Origin: Begonia masoniana
Taxonomy: Eukaryota > Streptophyta > Magnoliopsida > Cucurbitales > Begoniaceae
NCBI GenBank assembly: GCA_022432975.1
Contig: CM039502.1
Span: 19,679,228-19,743,227 of the forward strand
Reading direction: 5' to 3'
Length of the DNA stretch: 64,000 nt
Made by a program: the position numbers and the translations under genes. Positions 34,552 to 47,100 of this stretch are shown here, piece after piece. The notes below the pieces were generated by a model. The model was not told where the DNA came from. It searched no databases and worked only from the letters and a program-made list of their open reading frames with translations. How positions within the stretch are numbered: position 1 is the first letter of the stretch; each line of letters opens with the position of its first letter.

Positions 34552-36921
34552 AATAAAGATTTTGAGAAGATTTCGGGAATTTTAGGGGTTTAACGCTAAT
34601 TTTACGAGAATTACGTTTAACATAATTTAAAGGATACTTTGGTAAAAATAGTAAACGGGGTCCGAATTGCGAACAGACAATTTTAATGGAACCTTGGTAA
34701 TAAGTTGAAGTTATTTGCGAAATAAGAAAATTTGAAGAAACCGAATCGTCGGCTAATTAACGAAACAAAGGACGAGACAAATAGAATATAAGTGCAAAGA
34801 GCGTTATAGTAAATTGACAACCTAAATTTAATAAAAACACACTTTTCTCTTTTATCTTCTCCCTCATTCGCGATTCTCTCTGTGCTTTTCCTCTAGGCGA
34901 CTTCTCCCACTCCTCCTCTCGGCGTTACGCGTTCCGACGTCGATTTCTCATTCGTTGGTCTTCCATTCTTTGTGATTTCTACTCCTCTCGCAACTCTAGG
35001 TATGAATCTATGGTTTTGGAGCGTTATAGTTCGGTTTTCACGAAGTAATACGGTTAGGGTTTCGTTTAGAGTTTTATGAAAAACGTGATTTAGGGTTTGA
35101 AATTGATAGCTTTACCGTATTTGTGAGTATATTGAACGTATTAAACGTTATTGGACGAAATCTAGAGCGAATACGGTGTTTAGGTTGAAAACTGGATATT
35201 TGGAGCTTGAGAATCTCCGTCAATGGAGTTTAGAAATTTACGAGCGTGAGTTGCTCGGTAAAATGCCTCATTGAGCTAAGTTAGAATTTTAGGAAATTTC
35301 TTTAGCTAAGATTTCGTTAATTTGGACATTTAATGGTTTTAAACACGTTTTAACGACAATGTTGTGAAATTGCCTTAGGTGAACAGCGCTCGTGGGCAGA
35401 GCTTGAATTTCTATGGACGACAGGTAAGTCTTCGTGACTTGTTTGGCTGATTTGGCCTACACCATAAGAAATTGTTGATTCGAGGATTTTAAAGATGTTT
35501 GATTGTTTTGGGTAATAGGTCGGGTAGTTAGTAGTTTAAATTGTGCAATATTTTAGTTTACTGCTTGTTGTGTTTTGAGATCGTTTATTGTATTGTTTAT
35601 TGTATCGCACGTGTTCATGCATCATTGTTTTCTAAAGGCATGAAAAGAATTTCTATGCATGTTTTCATGAAAAGGAAAAGGATAACGAAAAGGTATGAAT
35701 GTATGTAATCTGGTCACGTCGGTGGCGGTGGTTCCGACATGGCTGCTTGGGGAGCATGTTTTCCTCCCGGGTAGATACGAGGGGCTATCCAATCCTCGGA
35801 TGTGCCGCTCCTATCTACTGAGAGTGAGGCGCCGGTGACGTATATGTAATGAAATGAAATGAATAGCGAAAAGGTAGGGAGCCTGTTTTATGATTCCCAT
35901 GCATAGCATTCACTTGCATTCACGTAGACTTACTGAGCCTAAGCTCACATTTTATTTCTATGGTGTAGGTGATTTTTAGGCAGGTGAGGACGATGTTCCT
36001 CCTCTTGAAGCATGAGTCCAGTTGAAGAAGAATGATTGCGGGAGTGTGCTGGCGCAATCGAGGCATTTTCATGACCCGTGGGGATGTAATTAGGTATTTT
36101 GGGTTATTTGGATAGAAAAAATAGAACATTATAGGATGTTTGGATCTGGACTAGTTGATAGGCTTACGTTTTGAAGTTTTTAAACATTTTGGAAACTTGT
36201 TTTGTAAATGCTTGGTAATTTATTCTATAGGTTATGTTCGGCTTTTAAACATATCCACGCAGTTTGTTTTCATAAAGTCTTACCACGTTTTAAAATGCAT
36301 TTTGAGTCGTTAAACGAGGGATGTGTGAAGTGTGATTGTATGTCGGGGGGGGGGGGGGGGGGAATGAGTTGTTATATTGAAGATTGTTATGAATGAATAG
36401 AAGAGGAATGAAGAAATGGTTAACTATTAAGTTGTTATGCAAGGGAAATGAAGGAAGAAAAGAAGAAAAGAGAGGGATGCAAGTCCTCTGGAAATTCGGA
36501 TTCCAGAGGACTTGGCGATCGATAGCCCCCTTTTGGTCACGCCCTTGAAGAAATTCCAGGACGTGTGCCGAGTGATCGCCTGGAGAGGCGATCACTGGGT
36601 AAAATATGTGATCGCCTGTTTTGGGCAATCGATCGCCCCTAAGTTGGTTTCAACAGGCGATCGATCGCCTGTTTTGGGCGATCGATTGCCCTTGATTTTC
36701 ACCGGACAATTGTTCCTTCTGCCCTTTTGTTCTCTGCCGATTGTTTTTAAGTTTTAATTATGTTTTCTTTCAATTGTTTTAAAGTTTTATTAAGAGATTT
36801 TCAAAATAGATTCGAACGTTTTAACAATTTAGTTTCCGATTTAAATTCCGCTTAATTGTTGCAAGGTTATAAGGATAAAAAAAATAATACAAAAATTAGG
36901 ATACGGGTAAGGGTCGCTACA
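34552..36921 (+). mobile_element. F2 LTR, copy 3 (5' LTR of the duplicated gag-only element)
   Basis: Near-identical to 27385-29745; the differences I see are almost all one-base changes in homopolymers. It lacks its own first ~115 bases, replaced by the F3 fragment. Intron-like 35424-35968, clamp arms 35456-35472 and 35954-35969. The G run is 18 long (36345-36362) against 10 in copy 1. Confidence 0.9.
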
Positions 36922-36925
36922 GTTA

Positions 36926-36937
36926 TGGTATCAGAGA
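36926..36937 (+). promoter_or_regulatory. Primer-binding site
   Basis: TGGTATCAGAGA, same context as at 29750; the donor-like GTAAGT is at 37009. Confidence 0.88.
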
Positions 36938-37088
36938 TCTCGGGTTTTAAAATTGGTTCTGTAGACTGCTCGACTTCACGGCCACTACGCGGACATCCTT
37001 CCTCAACTGTAAGTACGTTTAATACTTTATTTGAGTTCGATTTTTTTTAGGATTATTTTATTTGGTTTTTATAGGAGTTTTAAAAAAA

Positions 37089-38213
37089 ATGGTTCGAGGA
37101 AGAGACTCTAGGGATGACGCTCTAGATCGACTTACGGAATTGCTGGACCGTCAGTCTCAGCACATGGACTGGCAAGCGCAACAAATCGAAAACCTAGTGA
37201 ACCGAGAGAACCAGAAGACCCAAGATTTGGTATTTCCTAATAATCAAGGTATGCAGAAGTTCCAAAGCCTATGGCCTCCTGTATTCGACGGCCAATCATC
37301 GGATCCGACGGTTACTGAGGAATGGATCCGGGTGATGGAGGATATGCTGGGGTATGTAGAGGTAGAGAACGGGAGCAAGGTTGCCTACGTCACCTTTCAT
37401 TTGGCGTTAGATGCCCGTTTCTGGTGGGATTCGATCAAGGCAATGACGGATGTGTCAATCATGATGTAGGAACGATTCAAGATCTTATTCTTCGATAAGT
37501 ATTTCAGCCGCACGGTGAGGGTGGCTAAGAGAAACGAGTTTATATAACTGAAGCAGACATGTTAAGTTGCGGATTATATAAGGAAGTTTGAAGCCCTATC
37601 GAGATATGCACCGCGACTAGTTAACGATAACGAGGACAAAGTGCACCAATTCATGGAGGGGCTGAATCCTGAAATCTGGATGAACGTTATAGTATCGGGG
37701 ATTCAAGATGTACCTTACTCAGATATTGCAGCTAGAGCTTTGGATTTCGAGGCTGCTCGAGCGACTTGTGTTAGGCCAAGGGAGCCAGTTAAGGGCTTCT
37801 TTCGTGAGATCTAGCCTCAGTCATGGGATCGGGACCGGCAACGGAGTGGGCAACAACAGCCACAACAACAAAGGGGCAATAAAGGTCCTACAATGGTAGG
37901 GGCGACCAGGGTAAAGGGAAGCAAGTGAAAGGGGCTACTCAAAAGCCTTTATGTCTGCAGTGCCAGAAGGAGCATTACGGTGACTGTCGGACAGGCACCA
38001 ACAGGTGTTATCGCTGTGGGGAAGCTGGCCACTATGTTATGAACTGCCCATTATTGAACCGAAATCAACTAGGCAGAGATCAGCGGGGCAGAGATCAAAG
38101 AAAGGTTGTGCTGAGGGTCTTTGCTTTCATCGAGCCTGGCGACATCGACGATGGGGCCCAGCCTTCTCTGATTGCAGGTACTGTTTTAGTTACTTGTATG
38201 GTAATATGTATAT
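37089..38213 (+). pseudogene. gag of gag-only element, copy 2
   Basis: Same reading as the gag at 29912, shifted by 7177 bases, with the same four stops (37467, 37545, 37563, 37812) and the same frameshift. Sharing every disabling change shows that the two copies arose by duplication of an already dead element, or by duplicated assembly, not by two insertions. Confidence 0.9.
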
Positions 38214-39757
38214 AAAAAAAGATAATAATAATAATAAAATAGTAATAATATATAGGCTTGAAAATAAGGAGGTAAGAGAATAGTAGGTGGGTAAAAATGA
38301 TTACTAGGCTAACCTCGACGAGAAGACAGTAGGCTACAGGTATGAAACTAAAGACTATATAGAAATATAGTTATACATTAGTAGGATTAGTTTGACTTAA
38401 TCAATGGAGTTTGTGCACTTAAGGTTTAGTAACAATTAGAGGAATACACCCTATGAGATATGGCTTTTAAGTAGGTAGGGATTAAGATCATGTCTAATTG
38501 ACAACCCCTTGGAGTATTAGGATAAGGCTAATCAAGAAGAAGATGAAAGTTTAAATATAAACCTATTAAGGGATACCCTAGATTGTTGTAATACCTGGAG
38601 TGTGTTTAAATAGATGAAGGAGTACCGTAAAACTCGTATATCGGGGATTCGTGTTAAGTTTAGAGTGTCTAGACGGATTCGTGTGAAGTTGAGAGTGTCT
38701 AGACGAAGATAGAATTCAAGAGTTAAACTTAGAATAATTGTCGAGTAGAATAGTTGGAACCTGACTAGGAGCGAAAGGTGAAAAGACTAGTCAGTAAACT
38801 CGATGGAGCCTTGCGTTAAATTAAGGAAGAAGTGAAGGAGATTGTTGGAATAAATGAGAGGTTAAGATTGGAAATTTAAGTCGAGGTTTATGGCCTGTAA
38901 GTTCTGAAATTTGCAATTTATAGAATAAAGAGAGTGAAGATTTTCACAGAAACCATCTAAGTAAGCTTAGAAGTGAGGCTAAGTTAGCAAATTTCCAAGA
39001 GTTCGACTCGTGTTTGGCAAGTCGAGACCAAATAATGAGCAAATAATTTAAGGTTAGAATGACTGGTTTAGAGCGCGTCGATGACAAAATTTAAGGACTT
39101 GATTGTGCTAGGAGTTAATGGAGGTTTAAGTTAGACAAATCAGCATAATGCAGATAGTGTGAGAGATTAAGTTAAGGAAATAATGAAGAAGTTCATCAAC
39201 ATAGCCTTGAATTATGTGCGGCGTTCATATAATCTTATTTATAAAAAGGGTCAGGATCTTAGGTAAGTAACGACTTAGCTCCCAGTTGGACTCACATGGA
39301 CCAGGTGGTGTTATAGTCGTACGATTGCAAAGTATGACAATTGGAACTTAATTAAGAAACTCGCATTGAAATAGTCTCCAACGGTCACGGGTTGCCTAAG
39401 AAGTTAGGTGACCAAGGAATCCTATTGGTGATATAGTCATGAGGAATCGTTACTAGAGAGAAAATAGAAATTTGGATTGGCATGCGTTTCGACTACAGAT
39501 GAAGTCAATGAAATTATGGAAAAGTATGGTCGGAAGTTTTAGTCAAAAACCATGAAGAGTAATCGTAAGTATATACGGGATTGAAATCCTTACTATGAAA
39601 ATTCGGAATCTGGGTGAGATCGAAGAATGAGACTCTATATAAAGTTAAGAGACGATCATATAGAGAAATGGACGATTATGAGATGAGAAGTAATAATATC
39701 AAGGACTATCAGTTAAGTCAAATTTTGAGGACAAAATTTTAAATAAGGTGGATGGAA
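38214..39757 (+). other. Non-coding internal region of gag-only element, copy 2
   Basis: Near-identical to 31037-32578. No supportable gene. The likely polypurine tract is AAGGTGGATGGAA before 39758. Confidence 0.75.
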
Positions 39758-41610
39758 TGTAATACCCTGCTTTACGGGATATTAATATTTTAATGTAAAT
39801 GATATTTTTATAAATATGTCAAATGAAGCCCGTTTTACGAAAAGAAAGCGTTATTAGAATCATAATAATTAATAAAGATTTTGAGAAAATTTTGGGAATT
39901 TTAGGGGTTTAACGCTAATTTTACGAGAATTACGTTTAACGTAATTTAAAGGATACTTTGGTAAAAATAGTAAACAGGGTCCGAATTGCAAATAGACAGT
40001 TTTAATGGAACCCTGGTAATAAGTTGAAGTTATTTGCAAATTAAGAAAATTTGGAGAAACCGAATCGTCGGTTAATTAACAAAACAAAAGACGAGACAAA
40101 TAGAATATAAGTGCAAAGGGCGTTATAGTAATTTGACAACCTAAATTTAATAAAAACACACTTTTCTCTTTTCTCTTCTCCCTTATTCGCGATTCTCTCT
40201 GTGCTTTTCCTCCAGGCGACTTCTCCCTCTCCTCCTCTCGGCGTTCCGCGTTCCGACGTCGATTTCTCCTTCGTTCATCTTCCGTTCTTCGTGATTTTTA
40301 CTCCTCTCGCAACCCTAGGTATGAATCTATGGTTTTGGAGCATTATAGTTCGGTTTTCACAAAGTAATACGGTTAGGGTTTCGTTTAGGGTTTTATGAAA
40401 AACGTGATTTAGGGTTTGAAATTGATAGCTTTACCGTATTTGTGAGTATATTGAACGTATTAAATGTTATTAGACGAAATCTAGAGCGAATACGGTGTTT
40501 AGGTTGAAAACCAGATATTTGGAGCTTGAGAATCTCCATTAATGGAGTTTAGAAATTTACAAGCGTGAGTTACTCGGTAAAATACCTCATTGAGCTAAGT
40601 TAGAATTTTAGGAAATTTCTTTAGCTAAGATTTCGTTAATTTGGACATTTAATGGTTTAAACACATTTTAACGACAATGTTGTGAAATTGCCTTAGGTGA
40701 ACAACGCTCGTGGGTGGAGCTTGAATTTCTACGGACGACAGGTAAGTCTTCATGACTTGTTTGGCCGATTTGGCCACCATAAGAAATTGTTGATTCGAGG
40801 ATTTTAGAGATGTTTGATTGTTTTGGGTAATAGGTCGGGTAGTTAGTTAGTTTAAATTGTGCAATATTTTAGTTTACTGCTTGTTGTGTTTTGAGGTCGT
40901 TTATTGTATTGTTTATTGTATCGTACGTGTTCATGCATCATTGTTTTCTAAAGGCATGAAAAGAATTTCTATGCATGTTTTCATGAAAAGGAAAAGGATA
41001 ACGAAAAGGTATGAATGTATTTAATCTGGTGACGTCAGTGGCGGTGGTTCAGACATGGCTGCTTGGGGAGCATGTTTCCCCCCTAGGTAGATACGATGGG
41101 CTATCCAATCGCCGGATGTGCCGCTCCTATCTACTGAGAGTGAGGCGCCAGTGACGTATATGTAATGAAATGAAATGAATAGCGAAAAGGTAGGGAGCAT
41201 GTTTTATGATCCGCATGCATAGCATTCACTTGCATTCACGTAGACTTACTGAGCCTTAAGTTCACATTTTATTTCTATGGTGTAGTTGATTTTGAGACAG
41301 GTGAGGACGATGTTCCTCCTCCTGAAGCATGAGTCCAGTTGAAGAAGAATGATCGCGGGAGTGTGCAGGCACAGTCGAGGCATTTTCATGACCCGTGGGG
41401 ATGTAATTAGGTATTTTGGATTATTTGGATAGAAAAAATAGAACATTATAGGATGTTTGGATCTGGACTAGTTGATAGGCTTACGTTTCGAAGTTTTTAA
41501 ACATTTTGGAAACTTGTTTTGTAAATGCTTGGTAATTTACTCTATAGGGTATGTTCGGCTTTTAAACATATCCACGCGGTTTGTTTTCATAAAGTCTTAC
41601 AACGTTTTAA
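39758..41610 (+). mobile_element. F2 LTR, copy 4, left part
   Basis: The terminal LTR of the complex, interrupted after TTTAA (41606-41610) by the autonomous element and resuming at 51067. Both parts together give about 2.48 kb, the length of copy 1. The clamp is weakened in the same way as in copy 2 (donor arm GGCCACCATAAG; acceptor TGTAGTTG). TGACGTCA at 41030-41037. Confidence 0.9.
41606..41610 (+). repeat. Target-site duplication of the autonomous element (TTTAA), left
   Basis: Identical TTTAA at 51062-51066. Together they frame the complete element 41611-51061. Confidence 0.92.
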
Positions 41611-44002
41611 TGTAATACCCGACTTTACGGGAATTATTTCTAATCTAATATATACGGCCATTTTGTAAATACGCCAGATTAAGTCCGTTTTGCAGACGGA
41701 AAGTTTTAACGAAGCCGTAATAATAAATTAGAATTTTGGGTGAAATATGAGAATTTTGGATAATCGGATCGTTAGATAAATAACGAGTTAATTGGAAGGA
41801 GAAATTGAAGTTAATTAGGAGGACAATTTAGTCATTTGCCAAACCAACTTTTATTTAAATATCACAATTCCTTCATTTTACAAACACTTCAACGAAAATT
41901 TTATTTTCTCTCCTCCTCCACGCGATTTCTCTTCCTCCTCCGATGACTTCTTCATTCCGGCAGCGATTGCCTTCCTCCAGCTACTCGATCCATCACGTGT
42001 TCGCTCCGTCTTCGCTCTCTAGGTAAGGCTCTAAGCTTTCGGAACTTTAGATAGCGATTTTTAGGGTTTAAAACGATTAGGGTTCGTTAGGGTTTTCGTT
42101 GAAAACGTGAATCGGTGTTTGAAATTTATAGGTTGAGCTTAGTTACGCCTCTAATAGACGTATTGATTATTATTGGAGCTTAGTTCATCGATTGTGTTGA
42201 AGTATAATTGAAATTTGGATATGTTGGAGCTTAAAAACCTCCATTTATGGAGTTTGGTGATTCTCGAACGCGAGTTGCTCGACGAAATGCCTCAACGAAC
42301 TAAAAATAGAGTTGAGGAGAATTTTCTATAGATAGGGGTTAGCAATTTTGGAGTTTGGTGATTTAGACTCGATTTAATACGTATATTGTGAAATGTTATA
42401 GGTGAACAAGCATTTGTGGACGAAGCTCGGTGAACAACGGACGCGAGGTAAGTCTCTGTGACTTGTTTGGCCATCTAGGCCTACACCGTACGAATTGAGT
42501 CGATCCAGGATATTTGAGATGCATTTGGGTAGTTTGGAATGGGTAGTTAGAATTACGTTTTGTTAATTCGTTAATTGCTAGTTTAATATTGTATGTTTTT
42601 ACTTGCTTTAATTATTGTATTGAGCACGTTCATGCATCGTTTTCTAAGCACGCATGCAAAATGAATTTCAAAGCGTTTTACACAGAAAAAAGGTAAACAA
42701 AGTACGTAATTGAACAACAGAGATAGTCACGCCGGGTGCGGTGGTTCAGGCATGGCTGTCGAAGGAAGCATGCTTTCCCCCCGTGTTAGATCCAAGGGGC
42801 TATTCAATCGTGGGATGTGCCGCTCCTATCTAACGAGAGTGAAGCCCCGGGTGACACATAGACACAGAAACAAAGAAACAAAGAAATGAAAAGAATGCAG
42901 AGTTTCAAAAGAACATAGCATAGCATAGCATACATTTGCATTCACTTAGATTTACTGAGCCTCTAGCTCACGTGTTTAATTCTATGGTGTAGGAGACATT
43001 GAGACAGGTGAGGAAGACGTCCCTCCGCTTGAAGTATGAGCAGATTGAAGGAGGAGGCCCGTGGGAGTGCGCTGGCAGTCGGAGCGTTATTTTGACCCGT
43101 GGGGACGTACATAGGTATTTTGGGTTAGACATGATAGAAATTGTTAGAATATTATAGGATGTTGGAATCTGGTTAAGTAGTATAAAATATTTTGTGAATT
43201 GGATGTATTTTGTAAATGTTTTACCGATTTCAAAAACAGGAGGATATGTTACACTTTTAAACGGAACCACGCGGTTCGTTTTTACGAAATTGATTGTATT
43301 TGAGTCAGGAAATGGGTGGATGATAGTATGTGCGACGTATATGTGTAGACGTGTGTTTGTTAAAGGTATGTAAAAGAATGCGATGAAGGAATGAGAAAAG
43401 AGACGAATGCAGTGTGTTGAGTTGTGAGTGTGTAGTGTGAAGTGCAGGGAGTGAGGAACGAAGGAAACAGGGGAAAGGGAGAAAAGGAGGGAGGCGACGG
43501 GTCGCTGAAAGAAAAGAGTTGGATCGCAGAACTCTCTGGTTTTCCAGAGGGTTCGGCGAACTTACGCGGGAGGAGTGGCGTACGGTCGGTTTGAGGGTCG
43601 GATTTCACGTTCTGGAAACAGAACGTGAACCGACCGAACGCTTGAAGATGAGCGTTCGGGCAGCTGTGTGAGGGGCGCCCGAACGCAAGTCTTCATGCGT
43701 TCGGTCGCCTGTGCTTTTCAGGTCAGAATTTCCTTTCCTGCCCCTCCCCGGTTTCGATAGCCTGTTTGCTTCACATGACCGATGCATTTTTAGTCATTTT
43801 TTTATGGTTTTTGAGTATTGTTTTATTTGTTTTAAGTTTTAATTTAATTGCTCTAATTATATCCAATTGGTTTTAAATTTGCCAAAAGATTTTAACGAGT
43901 TTTAATTCCGCCTAAACGTTTGAAAGATCAAATTGAGGATTTGTAATCGAAAAAGAAAAATACTTTACGGAAATTTAAGGGAATAGCTTAAGGGTCGTTA
44001 CA
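41611..44002 (+). mobile_element. 5' LTR of complete autonomous element (F3, 2392 bp)
   Basis: TGTAATACCCGAC...GGTCGTTACA, the same length as its 3' LTR, with only about twenty single-base differences seen by eye, so the insertion is young. Donor 42023; mini-exon 42402-42447 (46 nt); intron-like 42448-42992. Inner stem GTCAC-G-CCGGG 42726-42736 with CCCGG-GTGAC 42846-42855. The CTCTGG hairpin GAACTCTCTGG / CCAGAGGGTTC is at 43529-43539 / 43544-43554. CGAACGC / GCGTTCGG stems lie at 43635-43710. Confidence 0.95.
42448..42992 (+). other. Predicted LTR intron 2 with 16-bp clamp (F3)
   Basis: Donor CGAG|GTAAGT, acceptor GGTGTAG|G. Arms CCTACACCGTACGAATT (42480-42496) and AATTCTATGGTGTAGG (42978-42993) make 16 pairs with one G-U and one bulged C, the bulge at the same place as in F2. 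The 3' LTR repeats it at 49507-50051 with arms 49539-49555 and 50037-50052. Confidence 0.5.
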
Positions 44003-44006
44003 GTTA

Positions 44007-44018
44007 TGGTATCAGAGC
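44007..44018 (+). promoter_or_regulatory. Primer-binding site of the autonomous element
   Basis: TGGTATCAGAGC, four bases after the 5' LTR. The leader 44019-44165 has AACTGTAAGT (GT at 44090) and TTTTATAG at 44146-44153. Confidence 0.92.
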
Positions 44019-44165
44019 CCCCGGGTTTTAAAAACGGTTCTGTAGACTGCACGACTGCTCAGCCACTACACGGACATCCTTCATCAACTGTAAGTACGTT
44101 TAATTGTTTTATTTTAATTTGATTTCTTAGGATTATTTGTTTTAATTTTATAGGAATTATAGAAT

Positions 44166-47100
44166 ATGGTTCGAGGTAAGGACGCCCGAGACGATGCTTT
44201 GGATAGATTGACTGATTTGCTGGACCGTCAAGCCCAGCATATGGATAGACAGGCCCGGCAAATTGAGGACCTAGTAAATGAAAACCGTGAGAATCAACGT
44301 GAAAATCAAAAAGCTCGGGATATAGTTGTTCCTAATGGTCAAAGTATGGAGAGACTTCAAAAGTTAAGACCTCCGATATTTAATGGGCAATCTACGGACC
44401 CCTCTATTGCTGAGGAGTGGGTTCGGAAAATGGAGGATATGATGGCGTATGCCAAAGTGGATAATGCCGAGAAGGTTGAGTGCGCTACGTTCCACTTGGA
44501 ATTAGATGCTCGAACTTGGTGGGATTCTATTAAAGTTACGACTGACGTGTCACTGATGAGGTGGGATAGGTTTAAGACCGTTTTCTTTGATAAATACTTC
44601 AGCCGTACAGTGAGAGCGGCAAAGAGAGCTGAGTTTACGCAATTGAAGCAAACTGGTACAGTTGCAGAGTATATCAAGAAGTTTGAAGCTTTATCCAAGT
44701 TTGCACCACGCCTAGTCAGCGATAATGAAGAAAAGGTGCATCAATTTATGGATGGGATAGATAGGGAGATTTGGAAGAACGTCATTGTGTCTGGTATTAT
44801 GGATGTGCCCTATGAGGAAATTGCAGCGAGAGCCCTGGAGTTTGAGGCTGCAGAGTTGACGTGTGTTAAGCCAAGGGAGCCTGCTAAAGGCTTCTTTCGC
44901 GAGATTCAGCCTCAGGTACGGAATAGAGGCTGGCAACCTAGAGGACAACAACAACAACGAGGCGTCAAAAGGCCTCATGAGGGAGGAAATGATAAGGGCA
45001 AAGGGAAGCTGGTTCAAGGGGCCGCTCAGAAGCCCGTTTGTCCTAAGTGCCAGAAGAAACATTTTGGCGAGTGCCGAGTGGGTACCAATAGCTGTTATCG
45101 ATGCGGTGAAGTGGGCCATTATGCCATGAATTGCCCGTTATTGAACCGAAAACAACCAGGAAAAGATCAGCGAAGAGTTATGCCAAGGATATTCGCATTC
45201 ATTGAACCTGGAGATGTCGACGATGAGGCACAGCCATCCGTCATAGCAGGTACTATTCTAGTCATGGGTGTACTAGTATTTTCCTTGATAGATACAGGAG
45301 CTACGCACTCCTTTATTTCAACTGCTTGCATGGGTAGATTGGGGCTAGTATCTGAGTTGGCTGAGTGCGAGTATAGAGTAATGCTGCCTTCGGGAGCAAA
45401 TATGCAGTCTGATCAGGTTTTCCAGGGCAACGTCGTCTCTGTGGGAAACAACACCCTCTATGCCCGGTTGATAGTTATGGGAATAGAGGTGTACGATCTT
45501 ATTTTAGGGATGGATTGGCTTGCACGCCATTGCGCCACAATTGACTGCGGGTCCGGGATGGTGACTTTCTGCCCTCCGAACAAAGTTGAGTTCACTTTTC
45601 AGGCAATGAATAGGTTAAGCGGGCTACCTACTTCTTATTCGATGATAGCCAAAGAACAATTTAAAGATGGGTGCTCGATTTTTGTGGCCATGGTGGTTGA
45701 TACTCGACTACTTGATAAATTGAAACCGGATGATCTCCCAGTTTTTAAAGAGTTCTCGGGGATTTTTCTCGATGATCTTCCAGGACTACCGCCTGATCGG
45801 GAGATCGAGTTTGTAATTGATGTTTATCCGGGTTCAGCGCCTGTATCTAAGAACGCGTACAGATTGGCGCCTGCAGAATTGAAGGAACTGAAATCTCAGT
45901 TGGAAGAGCTATTAGACAAAGGGTTCATTCGACCCAGCTTTTCTCCGTGGGGCGCACCGGTTCTATTTGTGAAGAAAAAGGACGGAACTCTCAGGATGTG
46001 CATTGATTATCGGGAGTTAAATAAATTGACCGTGAAGAATAAGTATCCACTGCCCCGAATTGACGATCTATTTGACCAGTTGCAGGGTGCCCGAGTGTTT
46101 TCAAGGATCGACCTACGCTCGGGTTACTATCAGTTGAAAGTCCGAAAAGAAGATATTGAAAAGACAGCGTTTCGAATGAGGTATGGGCATTACGAATTTC
46201 TTCTGATGTCCTTTGGACTTACCAATGCTCCTGCAGCATTTATGGATATGATGAATCGCGTCTTCAAAGAGTATTTGGACAGGTTTGTCGTTGTTTTTAT
46301 AGATGACATCCCGGTTTATTCCAAGACAAAGGAGGAGCACGAGGAACATTTGCGGATCGTTCTAAGGACCTCGTGTCAACATCAATTGTATCCGAAATTT
46401 TCTAAGTGTGAATTTTGGCTTGATCAAGTAAGTTTTCTTGGTCTTATCATATCTCAGGAGGGAATCTCAGTGGATCCAGCTAAAATAGAGGTTGTCAAAC
46501 AATGGCCACAGCCCAAGAATGTACGAGAGGGACGAGGATTTCTTGGTTTAGCTAGATATTACAGGAAATTCATCGAGGGGTTTTCAAAGATAGCCGTCCC
46601 TCTATCTCGATTGACGAGAAAGAATGAAAGATTTCTATGGTCTCCTGCATGTGAGAAAAGTTTTGTGGAGCTGAAACAGAGATTGACTACGGCTCCAGTT
46701 CTGACACTACCAGTTGAGGGCGATAAGTTCAGTATTTATTGTGATGCCTCGGGGATCGGACTGGGATGTGTTTTAATGCAGGAAGGCAAGGTCGTTGCTT
46801 ACGCTTCTAGACAATTGAAGCCATATGAACAAAACTATCCGACACACGACCTTGAACTCGCAGCAGTAGTCTTTGCATTAAAAATCTGGAGACACTATCT
46901 GTATGGGCAGCAGTGTAAGGTGTTTTCAGATCACAAGAGTTTAAAATACTTGTTTACGCAGAAAGAACTTAACATGCGGCAGCGAAGGTGGTTAGAGTTC
47001 GTTAAAGACTACGATTTTAAAATTAAATACCACCCAGGAAAGGCAAATAAAGTAGCTGATGCCTTGAGCCGAGTGCCTACAACGAGCCAGCCTTTGCTTG

